Assembly (NCBI GenBank): GCA_035303945.1
Contig: DATGQZ010000079.1
Coordinates: forward strand, 1 to 64,000
Length of the DNA stretch: 64,000 nt
Origin: DATGMS01 sp035303945
Lineage (GTDB): Bacteria; Bacteroidota; Bacteroidia; Cytophagales; Cyclobacteriaceae
Direction of reading: 5' to 3'
Part shown: positions 28,396 to 36,252 of the stretch, in pieces
Numbering within the stretch: position 1 is the stretch's first letter
Layout of the letters: every line of letters begins with the position of its first letter
Notes under the pieces: model-generated
Told to the model about the DNA's origin: nothing
The model's database searches: none
The model's input: the letters and a program-made list of their open reading frames with translations, nothing else
Position numbers and translations under genes: made by a program

Positions 28396-29341
28396 TATCC
28401 TTTTTTTCTGCACCATAGGTGCTCCATTGTATATCTTTATCAGGAATAGAAGATTTAATCTCTTCACTTCTGATTTTTCCAAGTTTGGTTTCCGCCTCTT
28501 TCATGGATTCCAAGGTTCTATGGGTTCCCTCAATTTCCTTGTCGAGAAGTCCATTTGTCTGTTCAACCATTGCTAATGGATCAGCCACATACTGCCAGGT
28601 CTCGCCGAGTTGGGTCGAGGTGCCATCATTCCAGGGTCCTTTGAAATCTGCGCCGGAAGACATGTTGTAGTAGGTGTTGCTGTGTCTTGGATCTCCTTGC
28701 CTGATGCCGGGAGGGAAGTTAGGTTGGATTTGGTTCAGTGCGGCCTCAAACATCTGGTAGTGGGCAATCTCCCTTGTCATCAAAAACATAAGTGTGTCTT
28801 TGACGGAAGGATCGTCAGTGAACTTCATCAGGTATTCGTATACAATTTTTGCTCTGGATTCAGCCGCGATATTAGAGCGCAAATCCACGGTGGGGTCGGA
28901 ATTCGCATTTACATAACTGCCCTGCCAAGGAACACCGTTGCTGTCTGTCAATCTAGGCCCCCCGCCAGAAAGCACCCCAAATTGGGGATTTACCATGGCT
29001 TCGTGGATGTAGCCTTCCTTGGCGCTTTTTCCACCCAATAAGGTCATGATCTCCTCTTGATCAGCAATATCTTTTAGCTCTCCCGTCACTCCATCCAACA
29101 ACATCTGAATGGTAGCCCCTACAATTTAGAGGTGGCTAAACTCCTCAGTAGCAATGTCCATCAGCATATCGTATTGATCAGGATACGGATTTTTGACGGA
29201 GAATGCTTGTACGAAATACTGCATGGCTGCTTTTAACTCTCCATTAGGTCCCCCGAATTGTTCCAAAAGCAGGCGGGCAAAACGGGGATCGGGTTTGGAT
29301 ACCCTCGCATTAAATTGAAGTTCTTTGACGTGATAAAACAT
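28370..29341 (-). pseudogene. Manganese catalase interrupted by an in-frame stop
   Basis: One uninterrupted frame of 323 codons encodes a manganese catalase except for a TAA at 29128-29126 (codon 72). The first part carries metal ligands Glu35, Glu67 and His70 and ends EEFSHL; the second continues IVGATIQMLLDGVTGELK with ligands in AAESRAK and REIAHYQ. Related enzymes usually have Glu at the stop position, and GAA to TAA is one base change, so this is a nonsense mutation (or a sequencing error) rather than a frameshift. An internal ATG at 29104 could give a 244-residue fragment lacking half the di-manganese site. An intact enzyme would disproportionate hydrogen peroxide without haem; katG lies 20 kb away. 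Confidence 0.85.
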
Positions 29342-29481
29342 GATCGAATTGGTTTAAGTGAAGTTGTTGCTTTTCGTGGTAATGTATTTGCATTAGATCA
29401 GATTAAAGTCTTCGGCTGACGAGGCAAAATTTACCAAAGCACGTGCCAGCTTAATTTCAAAAAACCATAACTTAAAATACT

Positions 29482-29982
29482 ATGCACAAGGATTTGAAGC
29501 ATGAAGAAGCGATTGCCAAAGTGAAGGACTTGGCTAAAGAAATTAAAATATGTATGTTTTGCACCGATTTGGGAGAGCAGCCCTTTGCTACTCGGCCCAT
29601 GGCGGTAAGGGAAGTTGATGATCAAGGCAACCTATGGTTTATCAGTTCTGCCGATAGCCAAAAAAACCTGGAGATCAAGCAGGATGAAGATGTGCAATTG
29701 ATTTTTGCCAAACCTTCCTCTAGTCAATTTTTGTCGCTCTTTGGGAAAGCGGCCATTTATAGGGATCGGGAAAAGATTGAAGGGCTCTGGACCCCGATAG
29801 CGAATGCTTGGTTTGAGGAAGGCAAGAATGATACAAATATTACCGTTCTAAAGGTAAGCCCCATTGAAGCCTATTATTGGGATACCCCTAATGGCAAAAT
29901 GGTCACCTTGTTGAAAATCGCAGCTGCCGCACTTACCGGCAAAAGGATGGATACAGGAGAGCAGGGAGAAATTGAAATCTAG
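29482..29982 (+). CDS. Pyridoxamine 5'-phosphate oxidase-family (general stress) protein
   Basis: The 166-residue protein has the split-barrel flavin-binding fold of general stress protein 26: ATRPMAVREVDDQGNLWFIS, then SQKNLEIKQDEDVQLIFA and a C-terminal VSPIEAYYWDTPNGKM. These proteins bind FMN, FAD or F420-like cofactors and belong to stress regulons in other bacteria, but the substrate is unknown. It is transcribed away from the manganese catalase, 140 bases away, and ends in a clear terminator, so it is a single-gene unit. Confidence 0.85.
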   Translation: MHKDLKHEEAIAKVKDLAKEIKICMFCTDLGEQPFATRPMAVREVDDQGNLWFISSADSQKNLEIKQDEDVQLIFAKPSSSQFLSLFGKAAIYRDREKIEGLWTPIANAWFEEGKNDTNITVLKVSPIEAYYWDTPNGKMVTLLKIAAAALTGKRMDTGEQGEIEI

Positions 29983-29991
29983 AAGTCAAAG

Positions 29992-30025
29992 GGTTGGATG
30001 TTGTGATAAGCATCCAACCTTTTTC
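29992..30025 (+). terminator. Terminator after the stress protein gene
   Basis: GGTTGGATG (29992-30000) pairs perfectly with CATCCAACC (30011-30019) around a 10-base loop and is followed by TTTTTC. A short A-run precedes the stem. Confidence 0.85.
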
Positions 30026-30069
30026 TTAAATAGTTTGAAGTGTGCCTGACAATAGATTCTTTCTAAAAA

Positions 30070-31716
30070 TCATTTGATAAACAGATGGCTCAAGTCTCCT
30101 GTCCTAAACCAGCGGTACCCAAAAGCCTCTAATTTAACTTGATATACCTCGTCTTCGTCTGGAACAATTTCTTCTAGATCAAGCATGCCTATCAGCGACG
30201 CTCCGTTTTTTTGTTTTAGTTCTAAGGAAACTTCGTGCGCGTCATCATCAAAATTATGAATGATGACCAAAGCACTCCCCTCTAGTGAGTACAGCATCAC
30301 CAGTACCTGGTCTTGTTTTACAGGTAGTATTTGCCATTCTCCCCAGCCTATTTCCGGACATTCTTTTCGGAGCCGGATAAGTGTGGTCATCCAATTCAAC
30401 ATGGAGTCTTTGGCTCTTCTGTTATTTTCTACATTAACATGCTTATAAGCATAAGGACCAGTCGATATTACCGGGTGCACAAGTTTTTTTGCTTCAGAAA
30501 ATCCTGCCTGAGGGGCATTTGCCCAATGCATCGGCGTACGCACGGCGTCTCGCTCTTTTAGCTTCAGGTTGTCGCCCATGTTAATTTCATCCCCATAACG
30601 TATGACAGGTGTTCCGGGCAGGGAGAACATTAGGCTGTATGCAAGTTCTATCTGCCGCCTATTGCCCAGCAATGGCCCTAGCCTTCTCCTGATGCCACGG
30701 TCATAGAGCCGCATGTTTTCATCAGGTGCAAATTTCTCATAAACCTTTGCCAGTTGCTCCTCGTCCAGACGCCCAAGGTCTAGCTCATCGTGATTTCTTA
30801 AGAAGTTAGCCCATTGTGAGGTGGGAAATTGAATACGGGTGGCCTCTATGGCTTTAGCCAAAGGAGCGACTTCGGCGGTGGCCAGTGTGTAGAATACATG
30901 TTGGTTAACAAAAAAATTGAACATCATATGGATGCCGTCACCTTCTTGGCCGAAATAGTCAGCGCTTTCCTTAGGATCTACATTGGCCTCTCCCAGTAAG
31001 ACGGCATCACCTCGCCGCCATTGCACAAACTTTCGAAATTCTGTGAGGTATTCAAATTTGATGGCCCCTGTTTTTGCACCTGGTTTCTTTGACTCTAGTA
31101 CAAAGGGAACAGCATCCATTCTAAATCCAGCTACACCCAACTCTAGCCAATATCCCATAATTCGTTTTATTTCCTCCCGTACTTCTGGATTGTCCATGTT
31201 TAGGTCGGGCTGAAATTCGTAAAACCTATGGTGATAATAGGATTTTGTCTTTTTTTCGTAAGTCCATGTGGTTTTTTGTACGCCCGGAAATACCATTCCT
31301 TCATTCCAGTCGTCAGGCTTCGTGTCTGACCACACGTACCAGTCCCGATGTTTGGAAGTTTTGCTGCTGCAAGCATCCACAAACCAGGGATGCTTATTGG
31401 AGGTGTGGTTTACCACCAGATCCATCAGGACTTTGATGCCTCTTTTGTTGGCGTGTTTCATAAATTCCACAAAATCGCCGCTGGAGCCATGCCGTGGATC
31501 AACACCATAATAATCGGATATATCGTAGCCATTGTCTTTGTTAGGAGTAGGCTGAAACGGCGCAAGCCAGACCGTATCGATTCCCATGGCATCCAGATAA
31601 TCCAAGCGCCGGGTTAACCCGTCAAAATCGCCTACTCCGTCGCCATTTAAATCCATAAAGGTTTCGAGATCTAAGCTATAAATGACGGCATTTTTATACC
31701 ATAGGTCTGTGATCAT
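30070..31716 (-). CDS. GH13 alpha-amylase family enzyme, trehalose synthase-like
   Basis: The 548-residue protein opens with LWYKNAVIYSLDLETFMDLNGDGVGDF, the form seen in trehalose synthase (maltose alpha-D-glucosyltransferase, TreS). The catalytic triad is Asp201 (GFRMDAVP), Glu243 (GEANVD) and Asp310 (RNHDELD), with VVNHTS and DNGYDISDY as other conserved regions. It probably interconverts or cleaves alpha-1,4 or alpha-1,1-linked glucosides in the cytoplasm; there is no signal peptide. The C-terminal beta domain ends at about 540 and no maltokinase domain is attached. A fused OtsA-OtsB enzyme at 53966-56146 gives a second trehalose link. Confidence 0.85.
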   Translation of the reverse strand: MITDLWYKNAVIYSLDLETFMDLNGDGVGDFDGLTRRLDYLDAMGIDTVWLAPFQPTPNKDNGYDISDYYGVDPRHGSSGDFVEFMKHANKRGIKVLMDLVVNHTSNKHPWFVDACSSKTSKHRDWYVWSDTKPDDWNEGMVFPGVQKTTWTYEKKTKSYYHHRFYEFQPDLNMDNPEVREEIKRIMGYWLELGVAGFRMDAVPFVLESKKPGAKTGAIKFEYLTEFRKFVQWRRGDAVLLGEANVDPKESADYFGQEGDGIHMMFNFFVNQHVFYTLATAEVAPLAKAIEATRIQFPTSQWANFLRNHDELDLGRLDEEQLAKVYEKFAPDENMRLYDRGIRRRLGPLLGNRRQIELAYSLMFSLPGTPVIRYGDEINMGDNLKLKERDAVRTPMHWANAPQAGFSEAKKLVHPVISTGPYAYKHVNVENNRRAKDSMLNWMTTLIRLRKECPEIGWGEWQILPVKQDQVLVMLYSLEGSALVIIHNFDDDAHEVSLELKQKNGASLIGMLDLEEIVPDEDEVYQVKLEAFGYRWFRTGDLSHLFIK

Positions 31717-32042
31717 AAGAAGACGGGTTTAAATTATGTAGATGGAGTATGAGCTATTAACTTTTAATAGTAAATTTTGCAGAGAATAAGGTATTCGTGT
31801 TTGAACACTGCAATAACTCAATAGTATGCGTTTCCACGTATTATCCCCTGCAAGCCTGTGTAAAAGCATAAACCATGCAAGATCTATAGAGGCAGGAGTT
31901 TGCCGTGATCGATTTGCTTTTATTTGTTGTCGTCAGGCTGTTGTCACATTACGCTTGCTGTTATCGTCTATACAGATAAAAATAGGTACTATCCGATCCG
32001 ATTGTTGGGCGCATCCTTAAGCAATTCCCAAACATCTTTGCT
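31717..32042. other. Divergent intergenic region between GH13 gene and lipoprotein gene
   Basis: The 326 bases contain no coding signal. A 7-bp inverted repeat, CTATTAA with TTAATAG around CTT, spans 31754-31770 and sits 38 bases upstream of the GH13 start, where an operator could be. A short palindrome GTGTT-TG-AACAC lies at 31797-31808. No exact TAnnTTTG box is found on either strand near the starts. Confidence 0.45.
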
Positions 32043-32477
32043 ATGATAAATATTAGGCTACTACCACACATTTTGACGCTGCTGCTCATCAGTTGTGTTG
32101 ATGATAGTCCCGCGACCAAATTAGTAGATGTTGAGGGCTTCTCCATTGTAGTACCCGCTGATTGGGATAGCTTTAGAGGCCGGGGGTATGACTCCAAAGT
32201 AGGAGTGATAACGGATGGGAGAAATATACTTACCTATGATTATGGCTGGTACTCCAGCGACTTCAAAAATGAAACGGCTGAAAGCCATGTTCGAATGGTG
32301 ACAACGATTGACGGGAAGCCCGCACACATTGTGATGCCGATTGAAAAGGGGAAAGGTATTATAGGGGTTTATATTGAAGTAGGTGGGCCAATGAGATTTA
32401 ACCTTATGGGTAGGGACATTAAGGATGAAGAAACGGTCATAAACATTTTCAAGTCAATTAGATTTCATGACAATTGA
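32043..32477 (+). CDS. Small lipoprotein of unknown function
   Basis: The 144-residue protein has a hydrophobic signal and lipobox LLIS-Cys18, so it should be lipid-anchored after cleavage. The mature part of about 125 residues is a short, mostly beta domain that begins FSIVVPADWDSFRGRGYDS and ends in KSIRFHDN, a layout often seen in PsbP-like or DUF1795-type proteins, but I cannot assign a family. The ATG at 32043 is 3 bases after CATCTTTG, close to but not the -7 consensus. It is not linked to its neighbours. Confidence 0.65.
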   Translation: MINIRLLPHILTLLLISCVDDSPATKLVDVEGFSIVVPADWDSFRGRGYDSKVGVITDGRNILTYDYGWYSSDFKNETAESHVRMVTTIDGKPAHIVMPIEKGKGIIGVYIEVGGPMRFNLMGRDIKDEETVINIFKSIRFHDN

Positions 32478-32653
32478 TTTTTATCCTATGGGCCAAATGT
32501 TGCTGTCACAGAGAAAGCTTGCAGCCAGTTTTTGTGAAAATGTGGGGTGGGGAGAAAATGTCCCTTTGTAGGTCCTATATGCTTTCAACCACCTTTTTTT
32601 TCTAGGGAGGGGATACGCTTAATAGAGACAAATACCTGTTCTGCGCGTTGTGG

Positions 32654-33439
32654 CTAAACTGATCTAAGTGCTCCTCCATCAATAGGGATACTTGTGCCAG
32701 TGATGTAAGCCGCAAATTTCGAAGCAAGAAAAGCCGCCAAATAGCCGTACTCTTCCGGTCTGCCAAATCTCCTCATAGGAATTTTTTCAGCCGCCTGTTG
32801 CCTCCAAACCTCGAGATTAATGCCCTTTTGCTCAGCTTGTTTTTTATGGAGGGTTTTCAGTCTCTCCGTGTCAAAGGAGCCAGTCAAAATATTATTGACG
32901 GTAATGCCATGCGGAGCAACCTCGTCAGCGAGTGTTTTCGCCCAATTGACCACTGCAGCCCTGATGCTGTTGGAGAGAGCCATGTTGGCTAAAGGCTCTT
33001 GAACGGACATGGAGGAAACATTGATGATTCTTCCAAACTTATTGCCAAGCATATTGGGTAAAGCTAAAGAGGTAGTAAAGCAATAGGTTTTAAAAAGCAG
33101 ATCAAATGCCTCTTGATAATCCTGCACCCCTATATCCATAGCCGGTCCGGCAGCAGGGCCGTGGGTGTTGTTGACCAAGATATCTACGCTCTTTCCATCA
33201 AAATAGGCTTGGATCCGTTCTTGGGAATCATCAAAGTTTTCAAAATCCACGATTAGATAGTCATGTGTTTGATGAGATGGCCGCGGTAATTCTTGAAGCA
33301 TAGTTTTAAGTTTACCTTGGTTGCGGGCCATTAGTGTTACTGTTGCACCACAGGCGGCCAGCTGCAAGGCAATGGCTTTCCCCAATCCGCTGGTGGCTCC
33401 GCCTACTAAAGCACGGTTTCCTTCTAGTGTTATGTTCAT
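32654..33439 (-). CDS. SDR-family oxidoreductase lacking the Tyr-Lys catalytic pair
   Basis: The 261-residue protein has the NAD(P)-binding Rossmann motif GGATSGLG at 13-20 and NN in ILVNNTHGP, and the catalytic Ser in INVSSMS. Where SDR enzymes have Tyr-x-x-x-Lys, the sequence reads Ser156-Asn-Ser-Ile-Arg160 (ALSNSIRAAVV). Related proteins with this change form a known subgroup of 3-oxoacyl-ACP reductase-like SDRs, so it is a family feature and not damage, but the reaction is uncertain. It ends in PIDGGALR, the common C-terminal motif. It is divergent from the MarR gene. Confidence 0.85.
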   Translation of the reverse strand: MNITLEGNRALVGGATSGLGKAIALQLAACGATVTLMARNQGKLKTMLQELPRPSHQTHDYLIVDFENFDDSQERIQAYFDGKSVDILVNNTHGPAAGPAMDIGVQDYQEAFDLLFKTYCFTTSLALPNMLGNKFGRIINVSSMSVQEPLANMALSNSIRAAVVNWAKTLADEVAPHGITVNNILTGSFDTERLKTLHKKQAEQKGINLEVWRQQAAEKIPMRRFGRPEEYGYLAAFLASKFAAYITGTSIPIDGGALRSV

Positions 33440-33516
33440 ATGCGATTTTTAGCAGCGATTACTGCCGTTTATATATTGCAGAGATGCGCTCCGTGTTGAA
33501 TTTCCAAATTAATAAA

Positions 33517-33524
33517 CAAAAATA
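33517..33524 (-). promoter_or_regulatory. -7 promoter element for the SDR gene
   Basis: The minus strand reads TATTTTTG, an exact TAnnTTTG match, 78 bases before the ATG at 33439. No TTG lies at the -33 distance. Confidence 0.35.
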
Positions 33525-33551
33525 AGTCAAACCTATAGAATTTGTAGGGAG

Positions 33552-33586
33552 TTGGAAAGTAATTAAAAATAATTGCACTATATTTG
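33552..33586 (+). promoter_or_regulatory. marR promoter (-33 TTG, -7 TATATTTG)
   Basis: TTG (33552-33554) and TATATTTG (33579-33586) are 24 bases apart, one more than the usual range. The -7 box ends 17 bases before the ATG at 33604. The region lies between divergent SDR and MarR genes, a likely site for MarR autoregulation. Confidence 0.5.
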
Positions 33587-33603
33587 TCACACTAACTATT
33601 GGT

Positions 33604-34035
33604 ATGACACAGGAACAATTTTCTAAATACTCCTTTCTTTTGGATAGAACCGCGCGTCGGGTAAAGCAATATGCGCAGAGCAAATTCAAGATAGGTGAGT
33701 TTGATGTGACCGTAGATCAGTGGCTGGTATTGAAGAACTTGGAAGAAAATGGGGTGCTAAGCCAAACAGAATTGGCGGCTTTGGTGTTTAAGGACCATCC
33801 CACCCTTACCCGCATCATTGATATACTCTGTAAAAAAGGCTATGTAGAACGCGTTCCCAACCCAAGCGACAGGAGAAGTTTCCAGCTTCTGTTGACAGAT
33901 TGCGGTAATAAAAAAGTGTCGGCTTTAAAACCCCAAGTGGCGGCTATCCGCGAAAAGGCTTGGGAAAATTTGAATCAACAGGACTTTGAAGAATTTAAAC
34001 GCATACTTAATACCATTTATAATAATTTAGAATAG
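33604..34035 (+). CDS. MarR-family transcriptional regulator
   Basis: The 143-residue winged-helix protein contains the family pattern: QWLVLKNLEENGVLSQTELAAL, the recognition helix DHPTLTRIIDILCKKGYVERV and the wing PSDRRSFQLLLTDCG. MarR proteins repress neighbouring genes and release DNA on binding a phenolic or oxidant ligand. Here it lies between a divergent SDR gene and, 76 bases downstream on the same strand, the ferredoxin reductase gene; either may be its target. The two genes each have a -7 box reading TATATTTG. Confidence 0.88.
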   Translation: MTQEQFSKYSFLLDRTARRVKQYAQSKFKIGEFDVTVDQWLVLKNLEENGVLSQTELAALVFKDHPTLTRIIDILCKKGYVERVPNPSDRRSFQLLLTDCGNKKVSALKPQVAAIREKAWENLNQQDFEEFKRILNTIYNNLE

Positions 34036-34070
34036 TTTTAAACAATCGAGGTTTTAGTTGCATGACCCAT

Positions 34071-34078
34071 TATATTTG
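34071..34078 (+). promoter_or_regulatory. -7 promoter element for the ferredoxin reductase operon
   Basis: TATATTTG matches TAnnTTTG exactly and ends 33 bases before the ATG at 34112. The nearest TTG upstream is only 10 bases away, so the -33 element is not clear. Confidence 0.4.
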
Positions 34079-34111
34079 CAACTTATTTATATGTAGTAAA
34101 CAATTGACGCC

Positions 34112-35116
34112 ATGATAAATACAGACATTTGCATAATTGGAGCCGGCCCAGTGGGGTTGTTTGCCGTTTTTGAAGCCGGATTATTAAAAATGCGTTGTCA
34201 TTTGGTTGATGCACTGCCACAGGTGGGGGGACAGCTTTCCGAAATTTATCCCCAAAAGCCTATCTATGATATTCCAGGATACCCCGAGATTAAAGCCCAA
34301 GATTTGGTTGATAATCTGATGAAACAAATTGCTCCCTTCAATCCGACCTTTACCTTGGGTGAAAGGGTAGATCATCTAACCAAGCAGGAGGATGGATCTT
34401 TCACACTAACCACCAGTGATAAAACTAAGATTCATGCCAAAGTGGTGGTTATAGCGGGCGGATTGGGATGTTTTGAACCAAGGAAGCCTGTGTTGGAAAA
34501 CTTGGAGCATTTCGAAGGGAAAGGAATTACCTATATGGTAAAAGATCCGGAGAAGTTCCGCGATAAAAGGGTGGTTTTGGCTGGCGGTGGTGACTCTGCA
34601 TTGGACTGGACGATTTACTTAGCAGACGTTGCCAGACGGGTAACGCTGGTTCACCGGAACGAGACTTTCCGAGGAGCGCCTGATTCAGCGGCAAAGGTAT
34701 TCGATCTTGCAAACAACGGAAAGATAGATCTAATCCTCAGTTCGGACCTGAAGCAATTGGGCGGCAATGGCCATTTAGAGTCTGTGACCATGGTCAATAA
34801 AAACAAGGAGGAAATTACCGTAGACACAGATTATCTTATTCCTTTGTTTGGCTTAAGTCCGAAGTTAGGGCCCATTGCCAATTGGGGATTGAACATTGAT
34901 AAAAACGCTATTGAAGTGGATACTGTTCATTATTCCACCAATGTGCCAGGTATTTATGCGATTGGAGATATCAACACGTATGAAAACAAATTGAAACTCA
35001 TCCTTTGCGGCTTCCATGAAGCAGCTTTAATGTGTCAAGGGGCATTCAAGTTGGTGTATCCGGACCAAAAATTAAGTTTTAAATATACTACCGTAAATGG
35101 CGTGAACGCATTTTAA
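34112..35116 (+). CDS. Ferredoxin-NADP+ reductase, thioredoxin-reductase-like type
   Basis: The 334-residue flavoprotein has the FAD Rossmann motif GAGPVGLFAVFEAG near the start, the NADPH motif GGGDSALDW and the second FAD motif YAIGDINTY. The redox CxxC of thioredoxin reductase is absent, which places it in the ferredoxin-NADP+ reductase group first described in Chlorobium and Bacillus. It should pass electrons between NADPH and a ferredoxin; the gene for a 2Fe-2S ferredoxin begins 11 bases after its stop, which fits a partner pair. The protein has no signal peptide. Confidence 0.9.
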   Translation: MINTDICIIGAGPVGLFAVFEAGLLKMRCHLVDALPQVGGQLSEIYPQKPIYDIPGYPEIKAQDLVDNLMKQIAPFNPTFTLGERVDHLTKQEDGSFTLTTSDKTKIHAKVVVIAGGLGCFEPRKPVLENLEHFEGKGITYMVKDPEKFRDKRVVLAGGGDSALDWTIYLADVARRVTLVHRNETFRGAPDSAAKVFDLANNGKIDLILSSDLKQLGGNGHLESVTMVNKNKEEITVDTDYLIPLFGLSPKLGPIANWGLNIDKNAIEVDTVHYSTNVPGIYAIGDINTYENKLKLILCGFHEAALMCQGAFKLVYPDQKLSFKYTTVNGVNAF

Positions 35117-35127
35117 GGATTGGATCA

Positions 35128-35448
35128 ATGGTTAAATTTGAAGTAGAAGATCACGATGGAAACCGTCAGGAAGTAGAGGCTCCTGATGACATGGGTTTAA
35201 GCCTCATGGAAGTCCTAAAGGCTTCAGAATATCCGGTATTGGCAACTTGCGGTGGAATGGCCCTTTGCGCTACTTGCCATGTAGAAGTGTTGGAGGGACA
35301 GGATGGCTTAGGTGATGCCACAGATGTGGAGCTGGATCAGCTGGAGAATCTCCCCGAGTATTTTCCTACCAGTCGGTTGGCCTGTCAAATTAGAATCAGT
35401 GAACAATTGGAAGGGGCTGTTTTTAAACTTCGAGGGGAAGATAACTAG
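35128..35448 (+). CDS. 2Fe-2S ferredoxin
   Basis: The 106-residue protein binds one 2Fe-2S cluster through Cys41, Cys47, Cys50 (CGGMALCATC) and Cys86 (RLACQI), the adrenodoxin/plant-type spacing. Acidic stretches around 53-70 fit a surface for docking to the reductase. It lies 11 bases after the reductase gene and probably is its electron partner. Which final acceptor it serves is unknown. A terminator follows. Confidence 0.93.
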   Translation: MVKFEVEDHDGNRQEVEAPDDMGLSLMEVLKASEYPVLATCGGMALCATCHVEVLEGQDGLGDATDVELDQLENLPEYFPTSRLACQIRISEQLEGAVFKLRGEDN

Positions 35449-35464
35449 TTTAGAACAATTTAAT

Positions 35465-35491
35465 AAAGGAGCTTTTAAAGCTCCTTTTTTT
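35465..35491 (+). terminator. Terminator after the ferredoxin gene
   Basis: AAAGGAGCTTT (35465-35475) pairs perfectly with AAAGCTCCTTT (35477-35487) with a single T between them, followed by four more T. A more realistic hairpin keeps the 8-bp AAAGGAGC/GCTCCTTT stem with a 7-base loop. Confidence 0.88.
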
Positions 35492-35679
35492 GTGTTCACA
35501 TTAGAACGGATTTTGCAGTATCTGTTGGCCTGCGGTTCAGATGGCGAAAAAGGAACTATTTCAAGCGCTAATTCCTTATAATAGTTAGGCCTCATGCAGC
35601 GGTAGCCAACCATCCTGAGGATGAGGTGGCAAAAAAGCGTCATTTTGTTTCGGTTTGTTTAATTTAATTTATTTTAGCT

Positions 35680-35847
35680 ATGAATGTATTTAATTTTAAG
35701 ATGGAGAAGACGGGGAAAACCCCTTGGGAGAAGAGGTATTTACATTCGACCAACAACCTTTTATTCGGAAAGCCGAAGAAGCGGGCTAAATGGATGTATT
35801 TGATAATGATTGTGCTGATCTTAGCTTTAGGATTTGCTTTTCAATGA
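35680..35847 (+). CDS. Small single-pass membrane protein (55 residues)
   Basis: This gene is too short for a usual length cut-off. It runs from ATG to TGA and encodes a positively charged N-terminal region (about 1-38, with KPKKRAKW just before the membrane) and one hydrophobic helix of about 17 residues (39-55, MYLIMIVLILALGFAF) to the end. It is predicted to sit in the inner membrane with the N-terminus inside. It has its own space of 231 bases after the ferredoxin gene and a strong terminator 8 bases after its stop, which argues that it is a real transcription unit. The function is unknown. Confidence 0.65.
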   Translation: MNVFNFKMEKTGKTPWEKRYLHSTNNLLFGKPKKRAKWMYLIMIVLILALGFAFQ

Positions 35848-35855
35848 TCAGAAGG

Positions 35856-35888
35856 TGCAATGGTGGGTAGTCCATCATTGCATTTTTT
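35856..35888 (+). terminator. Terminator after the small membrane protein
   Basis: TGCAATGGTGG pairs with CCATCATTGCA (11 bp, one wobble) around a 5-base loop (35867-35871), followed by TTTTTT. It starts 8 bases after the stop at 35847. Confidence 0.85.
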
Positions 35889-35918
35889 ATATCGACGCGG
35901 ACGTTAAAGGGCAAACCT

Positions 35919-35964
35919 TTAAAAAACAAAAAGCGTCTCAATTGTTACCAATCTGAGACGCTTT
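35919..35964 (-). terminator. Terminator after tRNA-Gln
   Basis: On the minus strand AAAGCGTCTCA and TGAGACGCTTT form a perfect 11-bp stem (35954-35964 and 35930-35940) with a 13-base loop, followed by a long T-run broken once. It begins 2 bases after the mature tRNA 3' end. Confidence 0.85.
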
Positions 35965-35966
35965 CG

Positions 35967-36039
35967 TTGGCCGACCAGGTTTCGAACCTGGACTCTTCTG
36001 AACCAAAATCAGACGTGTTGCCAGTTACACCATCGGCCA
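35967..36039 (-). tRNA. tRNA-Gln (anticodon TTG)
   Basis: The 73-base minus-strand sequence folds into a full cloverleaf: acceptor stem TGGCCGA with TCGGCCA, D arm GTGTAACTGGCAACAC, anticodon stem TCTGA with TCAGA around the loop TTTTGGT giving anticodon TTG, and a T arm with GTTCGAA. The discriminator is A and CCA is not encoded. A promoter and a terminator flank it, so it is an independent tRNA gene between the small membrane gene and purL. Confidence 0.95.
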
Positions 36040-36078
36040 TTCTTACATTTGGAAGCTTGTCTTTCCTTTAATGTGCCA

Positions 36079-36109
36079 CAAATGTAGGGGGACTTTTTAT
36101 TTTTTGCAA
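36079..36109 (-). promoter_or_regulatory. tRNA-Gln promoter
   Basis: On the minus strand TTG (36109-36107) is followed after 20 bases by TACATTTG (36086-36079), matching both Bacteroidota elements. Transcription would start about 33 bases before the tRNA. Confidence 0.75.
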
Positions 36110-36252
36110 ATCCTTAGCGTAAGATTTGTCAGATTATCGGCTAATTACCTTTGTTTCAGCTTTAAAAAAACACCGGCTTTAAGATGTGTCCACTTCCGCA
36201 TATAGACTTGCCACCGAATCCTTTCCGGATTAGGCATTCTAACCCTTTAAGT

